A stretch of 11,808 bases of DNA from Chloroflexota bacterium (GTDB taxonomy: Archaea > Iainarchaeota > Iainarchaeia > Iainarchaeales > GCA-2688035): NCBI GenBank assembly GCA_030634785.1, contig DAOWAC010000012.1, forward strand, positions 1 to 11,808. Reading direction: 5' to 3'. The notes beneath the pieces are model-generated. The model did no database searches and was not told where the DNA came from. It saw only the letters and a list, made by a program, of their open reading frames with translations. Position numbers and translations under genes: made by a program. Positions 6,168 through 11,808 of the stretch are shown in pieces. Position 1 is the stretch's first letter, and the number at the start of each line of letters is the position of its first letter.

Positions 6168-6281
6168 GCTACAAAATCATATGAGCCAAGTAAAATTCTA
6201 TTTTGGCTGGTCCAAGCTTGTAGGAAACACGCATTGGAGCATCATTTTTTAGTTCAAGCAAGACCTTTTGCTCTGGCTCAG
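6168..6281 (-). repeat. 114-bp direct repeat, copy B (functional 3' end of PCNA 1)
   Basis: Identical to 5395-5508 over 114 bases. It begins one base past the PCNA 1 stop (TAG, 6169-6171) and covers the final 37 codons. The boundary bases differ on both sides (6167 g versus 5394 a; 6282 c versus 5509 a), so the repeat ends are sharp. Confidence 0.95.
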
Positions 6282-6891
6282 CATCCTTTACAATATTTTG
6301 CAAAAAGATAAGGGAGTATTTGCTTACAACCTCTGACTTGCTTTTTATAATAATTCCTTTTGATGCTTTTGCAATAGTGTGAAGTGTTCCAGAACTTCCT
6401 CTTGCCTCAATAGTCATTTCTTCGTCCTTTACTCTAAGCACTACACTGCTTCCGAAAAGAGAAGCGTCCTTTAATGCCTCTTTTATGATGCGTGCACTGA
6501 TGTCAACGCTTGCATCAAAATCAGGAGAAGGCATTTTAACATCTTCTTCTGAAACATCAAGCAATGGCAAAGAAAAGCTTCTGCTGATTTCGCCTTCAAA
6601 CTTTAATTTTAATTCACTGTCATCAAGTTTGAGAACCATTTTGTCATTTGAAAGAGCTCTTGCCATAATCTTGTTTAATTCAATCAAGTCAAGACCTGCA
6701 AAAGTTGGTTCTACTTCAAACTTGTCAAAAAAAGCTTTTTGCATTAAAAAATTTACTAAAACAATCTGACTTGGATCAACAGCTTTTAAGGAAATTCCAT
6801 CGTCATTAAAGCGAAAATTTCCTTCACTAATAAAAGAAGAAATTGCATCAATTGCTCTCTTCCAAGAGTCAACCTTTTTAAGTTCTATCAC
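6169..6891 (-). CDS. pcn: DNA polymerase sliding clamp, PCNA 1
   Basis: Ring-shaped processivity clamp for DNA polymerase, ligase and nucleases, 240 aa (normal for the family). Conserved blocks: GISLKAVDPSQIVLVNFLM (33-51), GLDLIELNKIMARA (66-79), the interdomain connector after SFSLPLLDVSEED, and the C-terminal strand VSYKLGPAKIEFYLA. The end is LAHMIL instead of the usual LAPRIE/LAPKIE, a change next to the partner-binding groove. GTG 6891 is the start, with GGTGA 6 nt upstream. The last 114 bp are duplicated at 5395-5508. It is a diverged paralog of the clamp at 7527-8270; the pair could form mixed or separate rings. Confidence 0.92.
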   Translation of the reverse strand: MIELKKVDSWKRAIDAISSFISEGNFRFNDDGISLKAVDPSQIVLVNFLMQKAFFDKFEVEPTFAGLDLIELNKIMARALSNDKMVLKLDDSELKLKFEGEISRSFSLPLLDVSEEDVKMPSPDFDASVDISARIIKEALKDASLFGSSVVLRVKDEEMTIEARGSSGTLHTIAKASKGIIIKSKSEVVSKYSLIFLQNIVKDAEPEQKVLLELKNDAPMRVSYKLGPAKIEFYLAHMIL

Positions 6892-6935
6892 AACTATTCA
6901 CCAATCCCCAAAATCCTAAGTAATAATAGTAGCAA

Positions 6936-6946
6936 CTTATTTAAAA
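6936..6946 (-). promoter_or_regulatory. Candidate TATA box of PCNA 1
   Basis: TTTTAAATAAG on the minus strand places transcription start near 6915, giving a leader of about 24 nt that contains the GGTGA ribosome-binding core before GTG 6891. It lies in the 94-bp gap after the channel gene, so PCNA 1 probably has its own promoter. Confidence 0.5.
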
Positions 6947-6985
6947 TTGTTTCAGCAGACTTTGACATAACAAAAAGGGAGAGAA

Positions 6986-7348
6986 CTATTTTTTTATACC
7001 CTTTTTTCTCTTAAATGGTAAGGACATGTTTGAAACAATTTCCTTTATTTTTATAGTTTCATATTCTTCAAACTGCTGTCCTTTTTGAATGTAATATCCT
7101 GCTATTATTCCAAGACCGTAGAAGAAAATTGCCACACCACTTAAAGCAAAGGCAACAGTAGCAAGCTTTGAAGCATTGTGAGTTGGAACAAGGTCACCGT
7201 AACCAATTGTCATAAGGGTTGTTGAAGTAAAATAAAAAGAGTCAAGTAAAGACCAGTCCTCAAGATTGTGAAATATTAGTGTACCAATTAAAAGAATTAT
7301 CAGAAGCAAAACAACTATTGAGCCCATTCTTGCTTTTGTTTGATTCAT
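6986..7348 (-). CDS. Small two-transmembrane potassium channel
   Basis: Ion-channel pore protein of the KcsA/Ion_trans_2 type, 120 aa. TM1 is at about 9-28 (GSIVVLLLIILLIGTLIFH), the pore helix at 36-46, the selectivity filter TIGYGD at 47-52, and TM2 at 61-88 (ATVAFALSGVAIFFYGLGIIAG). A short basic cytoplasmic tail (MSLPFKRKKGIKK) follows with no RCK or cyclic-nucleotide domain, so gating by ligand is not apparent. It should act as a tetramer in the cell membrane. ATG 7348 lacks a Shine-Dalgarno; a TATA-like box 28 bp upstream implies a leaderless message. It lies between two clamp genes, without an evident functional link. Confidence 0.88.
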   Translation of the reverse strand: MNQTKARMGSIVVLLLIILLIGTLIFHNLEDWSLLDSFYFTSTTLMTIGYGDLVPTHNASKLATVAFALSGVAIFFYGLGIIAGYYIQKGQQFEEYETIKIKEIVSNMSLPFKRKKGIKK

Positions 7349-7370
7349 TTCAAAAGATGAAGGCAGAGAT

Positions 7371-7380
7371 AATTAATAAA
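7371..7380 (-). promoter_or_regulatory. Candidate TATA box of the potassium channel gene
   Basis: TTTATTAATT on the minus strand is centred about 28 bp before ATG 7348, the spacing of a leaderless archaeal transcript. The remainder of the gap (7381-7526) holds no gene that I recognise; it contains the inverted repeat AAACTTT/AAAGTTT (7451-7457, 7478-7484) and a bulged hairpin CCCTATAA/TTATGGG (7502-7518) just after the PCNA 2 stop. Confidence 0.45.
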
Positions 7381-7526
7381 TCTTTTCTTACAACTAGTAA
7401 ACGCTTTGATTGTACAAAGAGCACTAATGAAAGCTTTCTTTGTCTGAAGGAAACTTTTCGCTCAAAACCTCGTTCCTAAAGTTTGAAACAGCTTTGGTTC
7501 GCCCTATAAGATTATGGGAAAATTAG

Positions 7527-8270
7527 TTAGCTTTCAATCCTTGGAGCAAGAAAATATTTTATTTTTGCTTTGCCAATTTCGTAACTGATTTCAATCGGAG
7601 CATTTGCTTTAAGATTTACCTGAATTTCTGTTGCTGATTGTGCTGCTTTCAGCATGTCCTGCAAATAATCCAGTGGAAACATACTCATTGCATCCTTTTT
7701 TGCATTAAGTTCAATCAAATACTTTTTGTCTTTTTCAGTAACAGAATCAAGATTGCCTTTGCTGCTGTCGGCTCTTACAATAAACTTGTTTGCTTCAATT
7801 CCAATAGAAACATGAGAGCTTACAAGTGCTGCGTCCTTTAATGCATCCTGTAAAACACTTGCCAAAAGCTTTACTTCTGCATCAAACTCTATTTTTGGAT
7901 TAGGAAGCTCTGCGGTGGAAATGTCAATAAGTGGCAGGTTGAACTTTCTTGTACTCGCGCCCTTGAATTTTACATTCAGCCTGTTTTGATCTGAATCCAG
8001 TTCGATTGTTAGTTCGTCATCGGCTTTTGCTCTTGACATAATCTGTCTTAAGTAATCCAAATCAAGACCAATTTTTGCTTTCTCCTTAACATCAAATTCC
8101 TTAAAAGCTGCTTTTTCCAGGAAAAAGTCAATCATTGAAATTTGGCTTGGGTCAGTTGCTTTTAGTGCAAGACCTTTTTCGTCCAAAATAAATTCTGCTT
8201 CATCAATCAAAACAGCTATTGCATCAATACTTTTCTGAAAATCGCCGGCTTTTTCTAAAACTAGTTTCAT
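7527..8270 (-). CDS. pcn: DNA polymerase sliding clamp, PCNA 2
   Basis: Second PCNA, 247 aa. It keeps the canonical blocks: GLALKATDPSQISMIDFFLEK (N domain), GLDLDYLRQIMSRA, the connector after FNLPLIDIS, PLDYLQDMLKAA, and the standard C-terminus EISYEIGKAKIKYFLAPRIES. With the intact LAPRIE end it looks more like a typical clamp than PCNA 1. ATG 8270 has GTGA 5 nt upstream. It diverges from the + strand gene at 8372; a 19-bp palindrome lies between its TATA box and predicted start site. Likely descended from the same ancestral gene as PCNA 1, but well diverged. Confidence 0.93.
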   Translation of the reverse strand: MKLVLEKAGDFQKSIDAIAVLIDEAEFILDEKGLALKATDPSQISMIDFFLEKAAFKEFDVKEKAKIGLDLDYLRQIMSRAKADDELTIELDSDQNRLNVKFKGASTRKFNLPLIDISTAELPNPKIEFDAEVKLLASVLQDALKDAALVSSHVSIGIEANKFIVRADSSKGNLDSVTEKDKKYLIELNAKKDAMSMFPLDYLQDMLKAAQSATEIQVNLKANAPIEISYEIGKAKIKYFLAPRIES

Positions 8271-8291
8271 TTATCTCACGCCCACCAAAAG

Positions 8292-8310
8292 AACTTAATT
8301 CAATTAAGTT
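8292..8310. promoter_or_regulatory. 19-bp palindrome in the PCNA 2 promoter, candidate operator
   Basis: AACTTAATTCAATTAAGTT has perfect 9-base arms around one central base. A TATA-like TTTTTAAA (minus strand, 8309-8316) predicts a PCNA 2 start near 8287, so the palindrome fills the space between TATA box and start site, where a bound dimer would block polymerase. The low-complexity AT composition raises the chance of coincidence. Confidence 0.4.
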
Positions 8311-8340
8311 TAAAAACGGAATTATAAAAAAGAAATGAAA

Positions 8341-8350
8341 GATATAAAAA
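8341..8350 (+). promoter_or_regulatory. TATA box of the 8372 gene
   Basis: GATATAAAAA is centred about 26 bp before ATG 8372 and there is no Shine-Dalgarno, which fits a leaderless transcript. It is the promoter of the two-gene + strand unit diverging from PCNA 2. Confidence 0.55.
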
Positions 8351-8371
8351 GTAATAAAGCCATTTTTATAT

Positions 8372-8893
8372 ATGGCAAAAAAAAGACCGCAAAAACAAAA
8401 GCTCACAGGCATTGCAAGCGTTGACGCCCTTCTTAGAGCAGCAAACAAAAAGCCCGACGCAAGATTCAAAGAAGGCTTTAGGAAAAAACCATTAAGACAG
8501 CAGGTAACTATAATAACGAACCTCAAAAAAAACTACAGTGGCATCCACGAAAAAATAAGCGAGCTAAAGCAAAGAGTTCACAATTCTTTGGAAACAATTG
8601 ACCGCTACAAGAGGGGAGAAACGCTCTTGAAGGCCAAAAAATCACTTGCAAACATTCCAAACGACATTAGAAAGCTTGAAGAAACTCTTCTGAAAATTAA
8701 CAAGTTCTCTGAAAGCATTTTTGTAGAATTCAAGCCAGGCACGCTTGATAGAAGGTCAACTGCAGTTGAAATGCTTGCAATCAGGGCCTCACAGCTTCTG
8801 TTTGAATTGCACAACGAATGCAGACGGACAGAAAAACTTGTTGGACTTCAATCCAAACACAAAAAAGTAACAAAAATGAAAGAAAGCAATTAG
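8372..8893 (+). CDS. Uncharacterised basic helical protein (first of tandem pair)
   Basis: I do not recognise this 173-aa protein. It has a very basic N-terminus (MAKKRPQKQK), no membrane segment or signal peptide, and long charged helices with coiled-coil-like spacing (about 42-115: NLKKNYSGIHEKISELKQRV then KLEETLLKINKF). A basic C-terminus (SKHKKVTKMKESN) follows. There are no cysteine clusters or known catalytic motifs. A leaderless TATA promoter, sustained reading frame and lysine-rich codons like its neighbours support a real gene. It is followed by another unknown of similar character, to which it may be distantly related. Nucleic-acid or replisome binding is conceivable from charge and location only. 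Confidence 0.75.
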   Translation: MAKKRPQKQKLTGIASVDALLRAANKKPDARFKEGFRKKPLRQQVTIITNLKKNYSGIHEKISELKQRVHNSLETIDRYKRGETLLKAKKSLANIPNDIRKLEETLLKINKFSESIFVEFKPGTLDRRSTAVEMLAIRASQLLFELHNECRRTEKLVGLQSKHKKVTKMKESN

Positions 8894-8926
8894 GAAAAGC
8901 AGTAAAAAAACACGTAAGGTAAAAAC

Positions 8927-9367
8927 ATGCCAAGAAAGAATATTGCAAGAGTTCCAAAAAAATTGTTAGCTGAAAAATATCTAAAATTACCAATTAAACA
9001 AAAAATTGCAAAAATGAGAGAAATGAGAAATTGTGCACACAAACTTATAACAAGCGCAGAGGCATTGGAAAGAGAGGCAAACAAAACACTTAACGACTTT
9101 ACAGGACGGGATATAGACATCCAAAAAGCTAAAACAAAAAAAGCCGAGTTAGAAACAAAACGCAAACAAGTTTTACAACAAAGACAAGAACTATTAGCCA
9201 TTTGTGAACAATACTTTGTCCAGAGCCCATTAAGTAGTTTACATAACACAAACCCAATCTCGCTAAGAATTCACAAAACAGATCGATTACTGCAACTTTT
9301 TAGAGAATGGTTTGGTTTATTCAAAGAAGATATAAAAATTCATGAAAAATATTCCAAAAAAAACTAG
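8927..9367 (+). CDS. Uncharacterised basic helical protein (second of tandem pair)
   Basis: Unrecognised 146-aa protein. It starts with a basic segment (MPRKNIARVPKKLLAEK) and is mainly helical, with a charged stretch at about 60-90 (DIDIQKAKTKKAELETKRKQ) that could form a coiled coil, and an aromatic C-terminal helix (LLQLFREWFGLF). AAGGT lies 7 nt before ATG 8927, and the gap to the previous gene is 33 bp, so both are probably one transcript. By eye its order (KxPIKQKI, helical stretch, YFVQSPLSSL, RLLQLF) parallels the preceding protein (KKPLRQQV, FVEFKPGTL, SQLLFEL), suggesting an old duplication. Its TAG shares bases with the TAG of the convergent signal peptidase gene. Confidence 0.72.
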   Translation: MPRKNIARVPKKLLAEKYLKLPIKQKIAKMREMRNCAHKLITSAEALEREANKTLNDFTGRDIDIQKAKTKKAELETKRKQVLQQRQELLAICEQYFVQSPLSSLHNTNPISLRIHKTDRLLQLFREWFGLFKEDIKIHEKYSKKN

Positions 9368-10125
9368 CAAATATTTCCTTCTTTGAATTCTGCAGGCATT
9401 TTGCCAGTTGCAATTAGGCTTCCCAAGTCATCCAAAAGCCATAGTTTTACGCATCCGAGAAGCGGAACCTGAAAAAAAGCCTTGCCTTGCAATCTTTCAA
9501 CAGGAATAGGGTAAAGCTCTATGCAAGCCTTTTGGGGACGACCATTTAGTATCAAACCACAATCCTGGTCAACAGTAGTGTTGTAAACTGAATCACCTTT
9601 TGTTAAAAAATACACTCCGTCGCCTGCACGCAATTTGGCAACTGTTCTGTGAACAACTGGTTCGTTCATACGATTACTCCAGTAAACAACTATGTCACCA
9701 TCCTGTGTAATTGAAAGATTTTGTCCGTTGTTAAAACTTATTGCTTCAATTTTCTTTGGAGATGAATCAGAGTAAATAAGTTCAGCAAATGAGGCAAGTT
9801 CTCTTTCTTTAAGTGAAGGAAAGTCAAACACTACTTCAGGACTGTTAACTGAGTCTTCTCCGGCACCATGCAATAGAATGATATCACCCCTGTTGTATAA
9901 TGGCTCCATTGAACCGCTTACAACAATCATCATAGGGCTTTGAGTTCCAAAAGCAAGACCAAGACCTGTGTAAATTAACCAGGCAAAAAGAAAAGCGCTT
10001 GCAAGGTAAACAACCCAACTTATTGCTTCGTTGTCTTTTGGATTTACTTTAGGCATTACGTAAAGGTCAACATAGGTAAAAGGGTCAAGCCATTTCAATT
10101 TTTTTCTGAAATTTTTCCAAGTCAT
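9364..10125 (-). CDS. Signal peptidase I, archaeal/ER (Sec11) type
   Basis: Membrane serine protease that removes signal peptides from exported proteins, 253 aa. There is a cytoplasmic N-terminus, a TM helix at about 36-60 (ISWVVYLASAFLFAWLIYTG), then the catalytic box VVSGSMEP with Ser72. VVHR (His159) takes the place of the bacterial lysine, and TKGDSVYN (Asp178) with a further Asp at 186 or 188 completes the S26B signature. About 50 residues (85-135) between the Ser box and the next conserved strand appear to be an insertion relative to compact homologues. The end VPLLGCVKLWLLDDLG matches the family, without a clear second TM. ATG 10125 has GTGAT 5 nt upstream. A TATA-like GCATAAAAGG at about 10184 could give it its own promoter after rpoL. 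Confidence 0.87.
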   Translation of the reverse strand: MTWKNFRKKLKWLDPFTYVDLYVMPKVNPKDNEAISWVVYLASAFLFAWLIYTGLGLAFGTQSPMMIVVSGSMEPLYNRGDIILLHGAGEDSVNSPEVVFDFPSLKERELASFAELIYSDSSPKKIEAISFNNGQNLSITQDGDIVVYWSNRMNEPVVHRTVAKLRAGDGVYFLTKGDSVYNTTVDQDCGLILNGRPQKACIELYPIPVERLQGKAFFQVPLLGCVKLWLLDDLGSLIATGKMPAEFKEGNIC

Positions 10126-10197
10126 TCAAAATCACAATCAAGGCTTGGCTTAAAGCTGTCAGCAAGAATGCACAAAAACCCTTTTATGCAATCCACA

Positions 10198-10470
10198 TTA
10201 CTTTGCAGCTTTAAAAGCTTTTTCAAATTCAGCAAGTTTTTTTTCAACCTGTTTTGCTGCATCAGCCAAAGCTTTTTTTGCGGTCTTGCCTTTTGTTTTT
10301 ACTACAAACTCGCATTCAGATCCAAGAGGGTGTTGCAGAGTATATGCTGCAAAAATAACGCTTGAGTCCTGTAAAAGCGTTTCCCTTAAAAGGTTTGGAA
10401 AAGTATGCCTTTCGCCCTTCATTACAAAATGAAGCTCGTTTGTAGCACTTTTTTTTACTTCAATATCCAT
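10198..10470 (-). CDS. rpoL: DNA-directed RNA polymerase subunit L (Rpb11-like)
   Basis: Subunit of archaeal RNA polymerase that pairs with RpoD (Rpb3-like) as the alpha-type assembly platform, 90 aa. Diagnostic segments are ELHFVMKGERHTFPNLLRETLL and FAAYTLQHPLGSECEFVVKT, followed by a long C-terminal helix (KKALADAAKQVEKKLAEFEKAF). The frame extends to 10488, but ATG 10470 gives the family N-terminus MDIEV and has GTGAT 4 nt upstream. It follows csl4 with a 58-bp gap, a pairing common in archaea. Confidence 0.93.
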   Translation of the reverse strand: MDIEVKKSATNELHFVMKGERHTFPNLLRETLLQDSSVIFAAYTLQHPLGSECEFVVKTKGKTAKKALADAAKQVEKKLAEFEKAFKAAK

Positions 10471-10528
10471 AAAAATCACATCCAACAAAATTTATTTTTT
10501 TACATTTAACAAATTTATTTTCTAAAAT

Positions 10529-11098
10529 TCATTTAAGTAAATAATCTTTTGAAATTTTTCTTCCCTCGGTGTTTCCACAACTAATACACTTTAAGCTTGA
10601 ATCAAAAAGATGCAGTGGTTTTCTGCATCTGCTGCAAAAAGCTTTTACAACACCAAAGTCAGGACTGCTGCTTGTTTCAAGGTCAATATTGTTTCCTGGT
10701 AAAATTTTTGCAACCCTTGCTTTTACAAGGTCTCCGACTTTAAAAAAATCACGAAGTCTTTCAACATAATCACGGCTTACATTTCTTACAGGCAAAACAG
10801 CAAAACTTGAAGTAAATACCTTTTTGTCAGCACCATAAACGTTTTGCATTTCTACCAAAACAGAACTGTCTTTTACAACATCAACTCTTCCAAAAATAAC
10901 GCTTCCAGGCCTTATTTTAACAGGTTCTGAAGAAGGCTTTACAGAAATTTCCTTTGATTTTAAATCTTCTACAACAAGTCCTGTGCTTCCGCTGAAAATT
11001 TCGCCATTTTCTTCAAAAGTGTTTTTTCCAGGAATAAATTCCTCTTCAGTACTGAGAAATTCTCCCGGTGATACAACCTTTTTCTTTAATTTGCCCAT
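10529..11098 (-). CDS. csl4: Exosome complex RNA-binding subunit Csl4
   Basis: Cap protein of the archaeal RNA exosome that feeds RNA to the Rrp41-Rrp42 core, 189 aa. The N-terminal domain has the family motif VVSPGEFLSTEEEFIPGKNT (8-27), followed by an S1 domain (about 62-143: RPGSVIFGRVDVVKDSSVLV) and a C-terminal zinc ribbon with C155, C158, C171 and C174 in FCSRCRKP and CISCGN, ending RKISKDYLLK. ATG 11098 has AGGAT about 9 nt upstream. It heads the csl4-rpoL-signal peptidase group and diverges from the membrane protein gene at 11197. Confidence 0.92.
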   Translation of the reverse strand: MGKLKKKVVSPGEFLSTEEEFIPGKNTFEENGEIFSGSTGLVVEDLKSKEISVKPSSEPVKIRPGSVIFGRVDVVKDSSVLVEMQNVYGADKKVFTSSFAVLPVRNVSRDYVERLRDFFKVGDLVKARVAKILPGNNIDLETSSSPDFGVVKAFCSRCRKPLHLFDSSLKCISCGNTEGRKISKDYLLK

Positions 11099-11130
11099 AC
11101 AAAAAAAATCCTAAAAAATAAGCAGAAAAC

Positions 11131-11148
11131 GGTAATCTTATTATTACC
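11131..11148. promoter_or_regulatory. Inverted repeat between csl4 and the SpoIIM-like gene
   Basis: GGTAAT and ATTACC (6-bp arms, 6-bp spacer) sit in the 98-bp divergent gap, next to a TATA-like AATATATT (11153-11160) facing the + strand gene. A regulator shared by both promoters is possible, but the arms are short. Confidence 0.3.
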
Positions 11149-11196
11149 CTGCAATATATTCTCTTAACAACAAGTTATTTAAATCATGGTGTTGAT

Positions 11197-11808
11197 ATGG
11201 TACTTGAATATGTTTTAGACCTGAAAGAAACATTGAAGCACCCTTTTTTCATGCTTATTGCATCGGTTCTGATTTGTTCTGTTTCACTTTGGGCAGCATA
11301 TACCACGTTTCCAAAAAGTTCTTCAATTCTTGCAATAGCATTTGTCACAATTGCACTTGTTCCATTGTTTCATTCAATGTTTAAATCAGAAGAAGAAAAG
11401 GAAGCTGAAAGACCTGGTTTTGTAGCATTGTTTATTGCAAGACATTTTAACATAGTAAAAGTTTACGCATTCTTTTTTATTGGAATGATTCTTGCATATG
11501 CATTCTGGTACAGTGTTGTAACACCAGATGTAAGAGGGGTAATGTTTGCAGAACAAGAATTAACACTTGGACAAATAAGTGTTCTTAGAGAAAACCTTAC
11601 AGGAGCCTTTTCAATTTCCAGCGAACAAAATATAACAGGAGCTTTTTCTGGTTTGGTAACAGCATGTGGTACAAATCCTTTTTGCTGGTTTGAAATAATT
11701 TTTATGAACAATCTCTTTGTTCTGATACCAATGTTGTTTTTCTCAATCGCATATGTAGCAGGAGCTGTTTTCTTACTTGGATGGAATGCATCTGTTTTAG
11801 GAGTATTA
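11197..11808 (+). CDS. SpoIIM/DUF95-like membrane protein, 3' end outside window
   Basis: An open frame runs from ATG 11197 to the window edge (204 codons, no stop). GGTG lies 5 nt upstream of the ATG. Hydrophobic segments are at about 17-35, 43-60, 87-107 and 170-200. The pattern of a long extracytoplasmic stretch (108-165), then FMNNLFVLIPMLFF and AGAVFLLGWNASVLGV, resembles archaeal 'stage II sporulation protein M' family proteins, whose conserved Asn-Asn and Asn-Gly-like positions fall in the same places. The archaeal function of this family is unknown. Assignment rests on topology and a few residues, so another polytopic family is possible. Confidence 0.65.
   Translation, partial: MVLEYVLDLKETLKHPFFMLIASVLICSVSLWAAYTTFPKSSSILAIAFVTIALVPLFHSMFKSEEEKEAERPGFVALFIARHFNIVKVYAFFFIGMILAYAFWYSVVTPDVRGVMFAEQELTLGQISVLRENLTGAFSISSEQNITGAFSGLVTACGTNPFCWFEIIFMNNLFVLIPMLFFSIAYVAGAVFLLGWNASVLGVL

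Larger units (their letters stand above)
5395..6281 (-). mobile_element. Candidate toxin-antitoxin cassette flanked by 114-bp direct repeats
   Basis: A 659-bp segment (5509-6167) with its own promoter, antitoxin, toxin and oligo-T terminator lies between two perfect 114-bp direct repeats of the PCNA 1 3' end. The right copy is still the functional end of PCNA 1; the left copy is a fragment. This is the arrangement left when an element integrates into a gene 3' end and supplies a replacement end. No integrase or transposase gene and no terminal inverted repeats are seen, so movement would need proteins from elsewhere or homologous recombination. Confidence 0.45.

Noticed and set aside
7400..7526. 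Possible C/D box sRNA or tRNA between the channel gene and PCNA 2 (TAATGA, CTGA and GGTTCG are present)
   Set aside because: No proper C'/D' pair or cloverleaf can be built; box matches are partial and spacing is wrong.
8224..8526. 100-codon minus strand frame covering the PCNA 2 / 8372 divergent gap
   Set aside because: It is hydrophobic low-complexity sequence from the antisense of AT-rich promoter DNA, overlapping two better genes.
8605..9249. Minus strand frames opposite the two unknown + strand genes
   Set aside because: Cysteine- and leucine-rich antisense shadows without starts supported by ribosome-binding sites; the + strand frames have promoter and ribosome-binding evidence.

Overview
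The window is archaeal and AT-rich. It encodes DNA primase PriL and PriS, a GINS subunit, two PCNA sliding clamps, aIF2-alpha, ribosomal protein S27e, RNA polymerase subunit L, exosome Csl4, a PAC2-family proteasome chaperone and an archaeal endonuclease Q. Promoters are TATA-box type; some appear leaderless, and others carry a Shine-Dalgarno core of GGTGA/GTGA about 5-7 nt before the start. Compact genes and overlapping stops suggest a small genome, perhaps DPANN-like, but the lineage cannot be fixed from this window alone.

Layout. 1-630 (+) is the 3' two thirds of endonuclease Q, ending in a PCNA-binding-like tail. 631-5225 (-) is a tight six-gene operon read right to left: priL, priS, gins, rps27e, aif2-alpha and PAC2, with junctions overlapping or a few bases apart. 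5226-5571 has no gene; it holds the priL promoter, a series of dyads (one resembling an archaeal origin recognition box), an exact 114-bp copy of the 3' end of the neighbouring PCNA gene, and an oligo-T terminator. 5572-6109 (-) is an RHH antitoxin/MazF-like toxin pair. 6169-6891 (-) is PCNA 1, 6986-7348 (-) a small two-TM potassium channel, and 7527-8270 (-) PCNA 2. 8372-9367 (+) holds two unrecognised charged, helical proteins, possibly distant paralogs. 9364-11098 (-) is csl4, rpoL and signal peptidase. 11197-11808 (+) is the start of a SpoIIM/DUF95-like membrane protein cut by the window edge.

How it works together. PCNA, primase and GINS beside S27e and aIF2-alpha is the known archaeal replication-translation gene neighbourhood, here lacking the usual L44e and Nop10 genes. 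The most unusual event is the toxin-antitoxin pair between PCNA 1 and primase, flanked by perfect 114-bp direct repeats of the PCNA 3' end. This looks like a small cassette that inserted into a replication gene and restored its coding end. Two divergent PCNAs, a PriS with a GINS-like tail, and an ORB-like dyad before the primase operon are further points to examine.
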